A DNA stretch of 12,115 bases from Setomelanomma holmii (Eukaryota > Ascomycota > Dothideomycetes > Pleosporales > Phaeosphaeriaceae). A program made the position numbers and the translations under genes. The notes under the pieces were generated by a model, which had not been told where the DNA came from, ran no database searches, and saw only the letters and a list, made by a program, of their open reading frames with translations. Numbering within the stretch: the first letter of the stretch is position 1; the number at the start of each line of letters is the position of its first letter. Below are positions 1-7,709 of this stretch, in pieces. The stretch spans positions 1 through 12,115 of the forward strand of contig ML978448.1 of assembly GCA_010015745.1 (NCBI GenBank). Reading direction: 5' to 3'.

Positions 1-2
1 AG

Positions 3-254
3 GTAATCAATCAAGTCAAGCCAGACCTTCTGAGCCCCACTTAATTGCTTGTTGCGGAGTCTATTCACTTAGAGCTTAGGACGACGTTTGACGAAGGTTC
101 TAGCCTAGTTGACGCCTACCAACTGTTAGCTACGCTCCTTGCGTAGTAGATTAGCTATATCCTTTACAGCAGGATGTTATCAATCCAAGTCTCCTATACT
201 TCTCTGGGGTCTTAACCGTCTGATCTCGCTCGTAAGTTCAGATGCACCAGGCTC
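3..254 (-). pseudogene. Transposase fragment with CENP-B/Tc5-type HTH, five in-frame stops
   Basis: Read on the minus strand from 254 down, one frame gives 84 codons containing the signature of the CENP-B/Tc5-type helix-turn-helix of pogo transposases. Segments seen are GDLD, then HPAVKDIANLLRKERS, then QLVGVN-stop-ARTFVKRRPKL, ending KVWLDLIDY near the window edge. Family members typically read DLD-RG-PP, then MANLL, then VG-NW-FVKRRPEL, so the match is order-preserving. In-frame stops fall at 180-182 (TGA), 177-179 (TAA), 126-128 (TAA), 105-107 (TAG) and 69-71 (TAA). The TAG sits exactly where the family has Trp, and the others are one C-to-T change from Arg or Gln codons. This is dead sequence. 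The DDE catalytic core would lie outside the window to the left. Confidence 0.72.
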
Positions 255-754
255 TTAGCTTGTGATGAGCGGAAGGTTGACTAGAAGAGAGGGCTGATGG
301 TGGGCTTCTGTAGTTCCAGTAACGATGACAACGAGGTGGTGATTGCTGAAGCTCAACCAATACTGCGAGAGTATAACAGATATTCAATTTAGGTAATGAG
401 ACCTTGCACTGAGTATCTATGCTGAGTTGACTACGAAGAAAGACAATACCATGAGAGATCCCTCTTCCTTATGTATCCCTATTCTTCGTCCTGTTCTGCC
501 ACCTGTTGGCTTATTATGCCATTTTCACATTCCCTCAGTTCTGTTCTGTAGGCAGAAAGTGGTTCTGCTGATGACTAAGCGCAGATCGCTGCTTGGCGGT
601 GCAGAATGCGCTAACAGGTCACGTGACTCTATTGGTGAGGGGCATCCTGCGTTCTTCCTTCCTGGGCTGCGTGGCTTACCCAGGGCTGATTCCTTATTAC
701 TGTCATTGCTTAGTCGTGAACACCTTTTCTGTGAGGCCTCTGTAACACAGGAAG

Positions 755-1026
755 CTAGGGCAAAAATCCTTGCGCGTCAAGATCAAGTATATACCCAATA
801 ATCACCTCCTCTTTAGTTAAACGAAGATTTGCTAAGTTAGGCGCGCAATTGCGTTGAAACTGCTTCCTAGCAAGTCAGTTACTGATGGACTTTTGAGAGA
901 CTTGTAGATAGCTGCAGCGCGTTGTTAAGAGAGATTTGCGTCTTGTTTGATAGCTAGAAGCGCAAGCTGTAATTGAGCCTCCTTTGAAGCTGGTAGATAG
1001 TGGTGTGGTTGAGTTATCGCGTTCAT
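755..1026 (-). pseudogene. N-terminal transposase fragment (psq/Tc5-type HTH), frameshifted
   Basis: An ATG at 1026-1024 opens a minus-strand frame that includes SKEAQLQLALLAIKQDANLS, a TAA at 925-927, then QRAAAIYK. This resembles the psq-type N-terminal helix-turn-helix of fungal pogo transposases (LALEAI...LS-RAAAIY). The frame then shifts by an indel near 890-900, and another frame gives SISN-stop-LARKQFQRN, NLRLTKEEVIIGYILDLD and AQGF, again as in the family (LAGK...LT-EEE-II-YILDLD-RGFPP). A TAG follows at 755-757. The fragment covers only the start of the protein. It ends in the same DLD box at which the 3-254 fragment begins, so the two fragments overlap in family coordinates rather than simply continuing one another. 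Confidence 0.68.
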
Positions 1027-1061
1027 ACTGTGTAGGACAGTAGAGTTTGGTGGGGGCTTGG

Positions 1062-1157
1062 CAGAGTGAGCCACTCGCCCTTGAGGTACGTTAGACCTAA
1101 TATAGATACTCTTCTGTACAGGCCTTTACAGAGCGACTCGCCCGTAGAGTACGTTAA
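1062..1157. repeat. Pair of imperfect direct repeats at the probable transposon end
   Basis: Two related blocks, 1062-1094 and 1129-1157, share on the minus strand a TAACGTAC start, a GGGCGAGT core and a GCTC...TG tail. They differ by a few substitutions and a three-base gap. They lie just upstream of the transposase start at 1026, in the same orientation. Terminal plus subterminal repeated motifs are known in Tc1-like elements, where they bind transposase. The outer copy abuts a TA dinucleotide, as expected for an insertion site. The opposite terminal repeat is not in the window, so this role is inferred. Confidence 0.5.
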
Positions 1158-2542
1158 TTAACTACTTTACTTATTTTCTAAGACACTTAGATATTTCTGC
1201 GGTGCTTGAAAGAAGCGGACATTGTTAAGAATTGGATAAGTATAGTATCCGCATCGCTGTGGGCAGTACTTCAAACACCGACTACGAACGTTCAAGCAGA
1301 CGCAAACTAAGGAAAAGGTCAACTCGAGTAAACGGGGGACTAACCGGCTCTCTTGACCCAGTGTGCTGTTTAAGCTAAGCTGTGTACCACAGTCGTGGTC
1401 GTGGCGTGTTTCACGTTAACCGTATCCACGGAGAAATCTTATAGACGGCTCATATCGTAGAGTATAACCACGGGATTACAATCGTGGATCCTACGATACC
1501 TGGAATCTCTGGTCTAGGATGCCCGTGAGCCAGGAACACAGGCGCAAAGCTGGGTCTAGTGCGCAAGACAGAAAAAGACCAAGCTTGACTCATTGTGCGG
1601 CGCAGAGGGATGAAGATGCCACTGAACCAAGAGATTGAGTGCGCAGGCAAGTGCAGGCTAGGCGTACCGTGCATCCAGCAAGACTCCATACAATCAAGCC
1701 TGCTAAATACTTGTATCAAGAGAGAGACGGCATCCATTTAGCACAGGACAATAGCTGGTGCTCATGACGACGACCTTCCCTATGCAGAATGTTTCGTTTC
1801 AAACCTAATCCTTCGCGAATCGAGGCTCCACAAGTTCTGTGACAGGCATCCACGGTCTCACTCGATCCTGCAGCATCCTGGGACTTTGGAGACTATGGAC
1901 CCACATATCTGACTTGGTATGATGTCTAGTGAATTAGCTTGAGTTGGCCTCTACCATGTCAGCCTCGTCGTGTAGAGTAAAGTGCGGTACGCGTGTCGCA
2001 ATCGGAGACGGTACGGCTGCAGGCATGCATGAACGTGGACGAATCTCACCGTTGTGAATGCGAGTGCAGTAACCAAGCTTCATGTAGGTGATGCTGAGGT
2101 GAGAAGATAATTCGATTTCTATCATACGCGCAGTGCGATAGTACCATTAAAGGTCCAAATAAGGATATCATAAAATCGTCGTTACGGAAAGCCAACGAGA
2201 TAGATAGCGACAGATGAGGCGGCGAACACTTCGCAATGCCAGAACTTAGAGGGTATCGTAACCTCTTCAAAACAAGGATGAGACGATCTAGACGCCGAAA
2301 GTACGCCGGGTATTATGCGAAATCGCTAGAACAGAACGGAATGAAAACGCCACGTTGAAGTGTGGCGATGATGGGGGGCATGTACAAAGTAATGGTGTGC
2401 CAAAACGGCAAGGTAGCGCATGAAGGCCAGCGGCCGAGTGTTCATGCGTGTGTCTGGGGTGCATGGTTTCGAAACGAAACAAATTGCTGCATAACGTTCC
2501 TGAGCCTAGGCGCAGTGCGACTTTTATGCGGTCTCGCCGCAC
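1158..2542. other. Region without a recognisable gene
   Basis: No frame here has a convincing start, composition or motif. The longest open frames (minus 1450-1737, 1934-2125, 2046-2270) look random. The right part lies downstream of the minus-strand gene ending at 2543 and probably holds its 3' untranslated region. That part includes a small hairpin with arms 2348-2353 and 2362-2367 (CGCCAC/GTGGCG). No tRNA-like B box or further transposase-like motif was seen. Confidence 0.5.
1454..1497. repeat. Interrupted inverted repeat (hairpin)
   Basis: ATCGTAG (1454-1460) pairs with CTACGAT (1491-1497), and CCACG (1468-1472) pairs with CGTGG (1483-1487). The arms are separated by an internal loop of 7 and 3 bases and closed by a 10-base loop. 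No function is apparent. It lies outside the presumed transposon end. Confidence 0.5.
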
Positions 2543-3991
2543 CTATAGTGAGTCCATGAGAGACATGAGCGACTTTCGCTTCTTGAGTTTCCTGCTCTTG
2601 AAGCTACTCATGGGGTCGTCGTCTGTGTCTGACGGGCAAGGTGGTAGAATGAGAGTCGGTTCGCGCTCGTTGGCGCCTCGTGCTTGCATCTTGCTCATAC
2701 GATTCTGAGAGACGACCCGGCTGTCGAGAACAGGCACGGGTGGGGTAGTTTCTGGCGACGGACCCCTGTTCGACTCGCCATGGCGCGACTTCGGACGGAG
2801 AGTAGTCGATGCGCGCCTTAGCCTGTGTGGGCTTGCAAAGCTGAAGCTGCCTTCGAGCGGTGCAGTCTGGGGTGTGAGCGGCATGGTTGGCGTGGACGGC
2901 GTATGTGGCACCTTGCCATTCACGCGGGCGTCGTACGTCTTCTTGGAAGGGCCAATAGCAATCTTGGCGAGGGCAAGCTTCATGGAGATGGAGCGGAGCC
3001 GCTTGTGCGGGGCTGGCTTGATAATGGGTGATGCTGAATGAGTGTTTGAGGTTTCATATGGGTCCGAACTGAGGAAGGCATGCGTGGCAGGTGACGCAGG
3101 CGTGGGCGGTGCCCATTGCGACTGCCGGAACGACGACTGCGAAGTCTGGACCCTGGCGAGACCATGGCGTGTCTGGGAGGGAATGTAGACTGAAGAGCGA
3201 GCAGATGAGGCGGTGTCGACATCAGCGGTGACGGGCCGAGCAAGCAACTCGTCAACGGCCGGCGAGATGCTGCGCGTGGAAGGCGCAGTTTGAAATGAGG
3301 AAGTCGTGGAAGCCGAGTCGGTGAGGTTCAACGTGCTGGTGTTCTTGGTGAAGGGGCTGTGGCTAGTAGATGGCCTTCGAGAGTCAACATCAACAGAGGG
3401 AGTCGTTGAGCGGCTGATTGGACTCGACGAGAGACGACTGGTGGCCGTCACCTTCATCGACAGTCGTTGAGCGGCATCTGCTTTGCGCAGCTGGCTGATG
3501 GCGGTGATTGGCAGATTCGCAAGTGAGGCGGACCGTTGCTGCACCGTTGGGATCTCTGTGGTGGGTGATCGACAGTCGAGTTCGACCACCTTGGGACGAC
3601 CAGCGAAGGCGTAAGAGACCATGACGGCCATGTCGCAGCTCCGGCCCTTATCCCACCGCGATATCGACATTGTGCGGGCCTTGCACTCGTTGGCTGCGTC
3701 GTGCACCACGGCATCTTCATAGTCGTACTCGGACTCGGAGCCATCGTCTGCGGGGGAGAGGTCCTCTTCGCTCGACATGTAGCGCTCCTGAAGGGCGATG
3801 CTCTCTTTCCTGGGCGCTGGGCTCGGCTCCTCGGTGGGTGTCGTGTCTATCCGCAATGTCTCGGCATGTTCGTCGCACAGGTGAGGGCTCGGGACGGAAC
3901 TGTCAGAATCAGACCGCTCGGTGCGTGAGGCCAGGGCAGGCTTCTCGAAGGTCCACTGTTGGAGCTGCGAGGCCACAGCAACGTCGACCAT
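2543..3991 (-). CDS. Ser/Thr-rich disordered protein, unknown function, 482 aa
   Basis: I do not recognise a named family. I start it at the ATG at 3991, which sits in a good context (CACCATGG). The frame is open 30 bases further upstream, but only to a TTG. The protein is very rich in Ser, Thr and Pro and predicted by eye to be mostly disordered. In order it shows an acidic stretch (about 73-93), a more ordered block around SRWDKGRSCDMAVMVSYAFA (111-130) continuing GRPKVVELD, long Ser/Thr tracts with many SP/TP sites, a basic amphipathic segment (about 330-360), an RRAS kinase-type site (392-395), and a basic tail (465-474) ending SLMSLMDSL. There is no signal peptide, membrane segment or intron. 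The basic patches and phosphorylation-type sites suggest a regulated nuclear or cortical protein, but that is inference. The reading frame itself is convincing because of its length, GC-rich third positions and single-exon continuity. Confidence 0.85.
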   Translation of the reverse strand: MVDVAVASQLQQWTFEKPALASRTERSDSDSSVPSPHLCDEHAETLRIDTTPTEEPSPAPRKESIALQERYMSSEEDLSPADDGSESEYDYEDAVVHDAANECKARTMSISRWDKGRSCDMAVMVSYAFAGRPKVVELDCRSPTTEIPTVQQRSASLANLPITAISQLRKADAAQRLSMKVTATSRLSSSPISRSTTPSVDVDSRRPSTSHSPFTKNTSTLNLTDSASTTSSFQTAPSTRSISPAVDELLARPVTADVDTASSARSSVYIPSQTRHGLARVQTSQSSFRQSQWAPPTPASPATHAFLSSDPYETSNTHSASPIIKPAPHKRLRSISMKLALAKIAIGPSKKTYDARVNGKVPHTPSTPTMPLTPQTAPLEGSFSFASPHRLRRASTTLRPKSRHGESNRGPSPETTPPVPVLDSRVVSQNRMSKMQARGANEREPTLILPPCPSDTDDDPMSSFKSRKLKKRKSLMSLMDSL

Positions 3992-4055
3992 GGTGTCTGC
4001 TGTTGGACTTGCAGAAAGCAATGCTCGTCAGGCAGATCTTGGGCGGGCTGGACGG

Positions 4056-4063
4056 TATTATAA
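4056..4063 (-). promoter_or_regulatory. TATA-like element of the minus-strand Ser/Thr-rich gene
   Basis: The minus strand reads TTATAATA here, about 65 bases before the ATG at 3991. The spacing suits a fungal core promoter with a short 5' leader. The call rests only on motif and position. Confidence 0.4.
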
Positions 4064-5200
4064 GGAGTGGGGCGCCTGCTGCTGCGGCATGAAACCGAAG
4101 GCGTGCAGCTCTACGCGCCAATGGCAGAATGTGACGGTAACGGGGGCTGTAAGCGGTGGGAACACCAGGACTCGTCGTAAACGGCCTCCCAACTCTCTCC
4201 AACGGTCGGGACACCAACCTCAGCGCTGGCCTGGGCGGGCTGCAGAGGGGCAATATGGCCGACAGAGGTCTGGAGGGGCGAGCAACAGCATCAATCTCCA
4301 GGGTGCAGAGGCTCATATAGCAGGCTGCACTGGCAGGCCGGGCTGGCCGTGCGCGATCCGCTGTGTCAGGTTGACACGCGAACACGCCGCTGGGACTGCC
4401 CAAGAGTCAGCATGCGCCAGGCGCAATCTCTTCCGAGTCTTGAGTCAAGTCCGCGCTGGGCAGTGGACGTGCCAGAGCTTTGGCCCCTGGCACGATCGCG
4501 CAACATTTCACCGTTCTGCAGCTTGCGCTAGCTGCTTGCACGTCGAGGATGGTGGGAGAACGTGGTGATAGGCTCGTCACACGTTTCAGACTGCAACCCA
4601 CACCAGCGTGCACTGCGCGTGCCTCTCGTTCTCTGCGCTCGCCTTCTCCGCCCGCTCGCTGGAGCACACCACTCCGTCTGGCGCGTTGCGAAGGCAATGT
4701 CACCAGAGGACGGCAGCGGCTCACGATCTCCCCCCTTTCATCTTTGCCCCTCCCGCGCCTTGCCCCTCTCGACGACTGCCCTGCCGCTGCTCAGGGGCAG
4801 GCCAATGGCAGCCGGCGAGGCGTCTCTGCCCGAGTTAGAAACTGTGGAGATGCCCCAAAAGCGTACGCCACAGCCGAATCAAGACCCGTTAGAGGCCCGC
4901 CCTTCTCGCCAACCGTCACCGTCTTTTTGCTCCATTCCGCACTACCCGTTCTGCGCTGTCACTCCACGGCGGATCAACGCAGACGCTTCTCCCAAACCTT
5001 CTTCCCACCCATCGCCGCACTGGCTGCTGCGAGGGAAATTGTTCCGACCGATCGGCTGCCTGGAGTAGTTGGAGTCGGACCGGACTACGCAAACTACGTC
5101 AGCATGCTGACTGCGAAGAACCACGGGTTGGTGTCTCCGCGCTGCATGCAAAGTCCGTCCACAGCATCACTCAGGCACGGGCGACGACCCTGGCCACTTT
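4064..5200. other. GC-rich intergenic region with pyrimidine tracts, no confident gene
   Basis: Several overlapping open frames exist on both strands, the longest 243 codons (4480-5211, plus). They begin at TTG or shadow one another, are dominated by Pro, Ser, Arg and Ala, and match no family I know, as expected of GC-rich noncoding DNA with few stops. Plus-strand pyrimidine-rich tracts lie at about 4615-4680, 4728-4775 and 4910-5030. In fungi such tracts often precede transcription starts, so a plus-strand noncoding transcript or an unrecognised gene is possible. I see no start or splice pattern that supports one. Confidence 0.4.
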
Positions 5201-7709
5201 GTGCAGATTGACAAATGGCCAGCCGGCCAGGGACGGGTCTCAGAGACCGGGATCCATATTCGCACATCCAGCATGTGCACGGTCACCTATGCAGGTCTGC
5301 GATGATGCTGCTCTACCATTTGTCCGCCGCTTACCGTCGAGGACACCATCTTCTCAAGCGTACTCTTGCTCAACCACTCACGCCTCGCCGCCCTGCACAT
5401 CGTCAGTCACGCACTCAACAGTAAAATATCTGCAACGCCCTAGCGCGAGTCAAGAGATTTTCCGCGGCTCTATCTGCTCTATCTCTCCACTCAACGCGGC
5501 TTGTCAGATTGCCTAATCTGTACCCATGGTTGCCGAATCGAGCGATTAGTCTTGCCTCGGCAATCTGGATTGATTAAAACTTCACTTCAAACCCGGATGC
5601 GAGGCCCGTGCAGGCTCTACTCAGAGCGCAATTGCCGTACCGCCAGTGGTGAAAGTGATTGCTTCCGGAAGTCAATGTCATGCATCATACAGAGATCGAG
5701 AACTGCTCTGGTCCAGGCGACGCCTGGTGTACCATGGAGAGTTCAATTTTAGGCGTTGCACAAACATCATGCAGCGTCACCCGGGAACCATCGCAATAGT
5801 GAGTATGCTCTTTTGCAGAATACCACAGACGTGGCCCACGAGGACAAGCATGTTCAAGGAAGTGTAAGGAGCGTAGTATCTTCTCACTTGCCCACATCGC
5901 CGTTCTGGTAGAAATTCTCGCCAGTACGTGGCGTTGCCTTTCGGCTTACATTACGTGTAACAGTACATGAAGTGGTTGGCGTTTCAGCAGTGCAATTGTC
6001 ATGAGGTACGGCAGCTCGTGGTGGAGCCTCCTCAGCTGTTCGTGTTCCTATAGGTTGTGTGGCCACCTTCTAAAGGCCTGATGCATCAGCAAACGACTGC
6101 ACTTTTCATTTGCGTCGCTGACCGTTTCGAGGAAGCTTGAGCTTCAGTACGTTGATGTGCAGTATGCGGCTTCACACCCAGGCAATACCATACTTAGACT
6201 GATAAAACGACATTGCAAAGTTTCCGATGTACAACCCGAGCTCGTGTCGTGGAACCGATCTTCAGGCTCGCACGAACCACATACCTTCAAATGCGTCAGG
6301 GAATGCTATCCCCATTTGGTACGGTAGTAAAATACCGCCTCAACAAAGACCATCTCGACTGTATAATGCGATCGTCCACGAGTAACGTCAGAAATCCCAG
6401 CCGTTTCGCCGCATGCTGATCATTCACATCTCGAAGTTCGGAGTTCACGCAACGATCTACAAGTGCTGACATTCCACCTGCACATACCGTCACGCACGAA
6501 AAAGCTGACAGCTATCAGCCAGATGCTACCAACACATTCGGCCCAGTGAACTTCTTCCTGAGTATGTGTGACACCCGCGGCGTCTGTCACAAGCCATTTG
6601 CCTTACTTGCCATGTCTTTCAAAGCGATAGTCAGCATTGTATCACAGAACTTCAACGATACGGATCATCGCACACATTATGGTATTGCGTAGGTCCTCTC
6701 AATAGTTTGGTTGCACTTCAGTCGCACAAGCCCAACGCAGGTTTCGAAACACGACTGACTGCACAGGCAATCCTTGTAGTCAGATGCGAGCCATCTTCTA
6801 GAACGTGCGATCAGCGGAAAAGATATTGATAGGACATAACCCGATAGTCGTCAGCGAGTCTCATATAAAGTGATTGCGCAATGACCTGGGTCTGCACACC
6901 GGATGAATTGCTCTGTATACCACCATGCGGGGACTTATTACCAGTAATATGGCATAGACTTAGGGTTTCCTCCAGATGACGTGTCTCTCCATGGCGTCTC
7001 AGAGTTTCGCTTTGGACCAGACCTCAGGGACTAGTCGCTAAGTACGAGAACACCCACCGCACGTTCTTAATGCGAGAAGACCATGGGAGTCAAGCTCAGA
7101 GATCAGTACGTAAGGCGAGACCCTATCACAGTCCTGTTATAGCGGACAACCCCCCGACAAGCGATGTTTTCGACATAATCGGAGCACTATCCTGCTCGAA
7201 TCCTTCATCGCTATGAATCGAAGATCAACTGCACTACATTTGGCGTTGGGGCAGTACTTATTGAGTGCCAGGCGAGTGCTGAACAGACGCGGAAAAGCAA
7301 CTGAAGATCCCATGAGTAAATCCGTAGCACTTGGAAATGCTTCTGCACGGGCGTAGCGTGTGGTGTGGCGGCAGAACGCAGCCTCGGCAAGCAAGAGCTC
7401 GGAAGCCCTTCCGCAGCGTGGGGCACTTCTTTCCCCGCAACACGGGGGCACATCAGTGATAGCCGGAATGGCTTCTAGCATTTTCGTGCATCATTCTAGC
7501 CTATCTTACCTGTTTTCGCGAATCGTCTTCTGAATAGGCACCAAAATTTGTCGAGCATCCTTTTCGCCAACCTCATAACTCTGTATTCGATAATCTGGGG
7601 TAGTCTTGTACGTCGCTCCTATTCACCGCATACACAAGGACGCCAACCTCGAGTCAGGTTCAAGCTAAGATCACAATAAAACTCATCCGGCGCGAACACA
7701 ACCTCCAAG
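5201..7709. other. Intergenic region upstream of the acetoacetyl-CoA synthetase gene
   Basis: No supported gene. Short open frames on both strands (for example minus 5685-5897 and 5884-6066, plus 6213-6419, minus 7137-7481) have no recognisable motif, signal peptide or consistent start. A short palindrome, GGTCTC-A-GAGACC, lies at 5236-5248. The last 200 bases must contain the promoter of the gene starting at 7710. They include a GATAA motif near 7588-7592 but no clear TATA box at a normal distance. Confidence 0.4.
5505..5567. repeat. Cluster of overlapping inverted and direct repeats
   Basis: CAGATTGCC (5505-5513) is perfectly inverted as GGCAATCTG (5559-5567). Inside this, CTAATC (5514-5519) is inverted as GATTAG (5544-5549). 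TTGCCGA (5530-5536) is inverted as TCGGCAA (5557-5563) and so competes for the same right arm. The left block is itself a palindrome, CAGATT-GCCT-AATCTG (5505-5520). The TTGCC-AATC core also occurs twice directly. It could be a cluster of binding sites for a dimeric regulator or a chance structure. Confidence 0.45.

Larger units (their letters stand above)
1..1157 (-). mobile_element. Decayed pogo/Fot1-type DNA transposon, truncated by the window edge
   Basis: The minus strand carries two stretches resembling the N-terminal DNA-binding part of pogo/Fot1 (Tc1/mariner superfamily) transposases, each broken by stops and frame changes. The upstream limit is placed at a TA dinucleotide (1155-1156) next to an ACGTAC-starting repeat, because Tc1/mariner elements insert at TA and begin with terminal repeats. 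The other end and the catalytic DDE domain would lie left of position 1. About 500 bases (255-754) between the fragments have no clear assignment. They contain an open minus-strand stretch (about 525-745) with an LGKP box that may be strongly diverged transposase. A plus-strand reading frame at 427-801 lacks any recognisable family and is probably antisense noise. The superfamily call is fairly firm; the exact boundaries are inferred. Confidence 0.7.

Noticed and set aside
427..801. Plus-strand 124-codon open frame inside the transposon relic
   Set aside because: It runs antisense to the transposase fragments, has no known motif, and probably survives by chance.
2288..2542. In-frame continuation of the Ser/Thr-rich gene for 84 codons past its TAG, as a possible read-through extension
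   Set aside because: The stop is not in a known read-through context. The sequence beyond has a different composition (His, Cys, Phe) and no motif, so it is most likely 3' untranslated DNA.
3992..4021. A ten-residue longer N-terminus for the Ser/Thr-rich protein
   Set aside because: It would begin at TTG. The ATG at 3991 has a strong context and lies a normal distance from the TATA-like element.
4480..5211. A 243-codon plus-strand open frame in GC-rich DNA
   Set aside because: It starts at TTG, overlaps several other long frames on both strands, has no recognisable motif, and its composition is what GC-rich noncoding sequence gives.
5685..6066. Two overlapping minus-strand frames (60 and 70 codons) that might be a split gene
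   Set aside because: The first starts at GTG, there is no splice pattern joining them, and no motif was recognised.
7137..7481. Minus-strand ATG frame of 114 residues with eight cysteines, a possible small secreted protein
   Set aside because: There is no hydrophobic signal peptide, the cysteines are irregularly spaced, and there is no promoter pattern.
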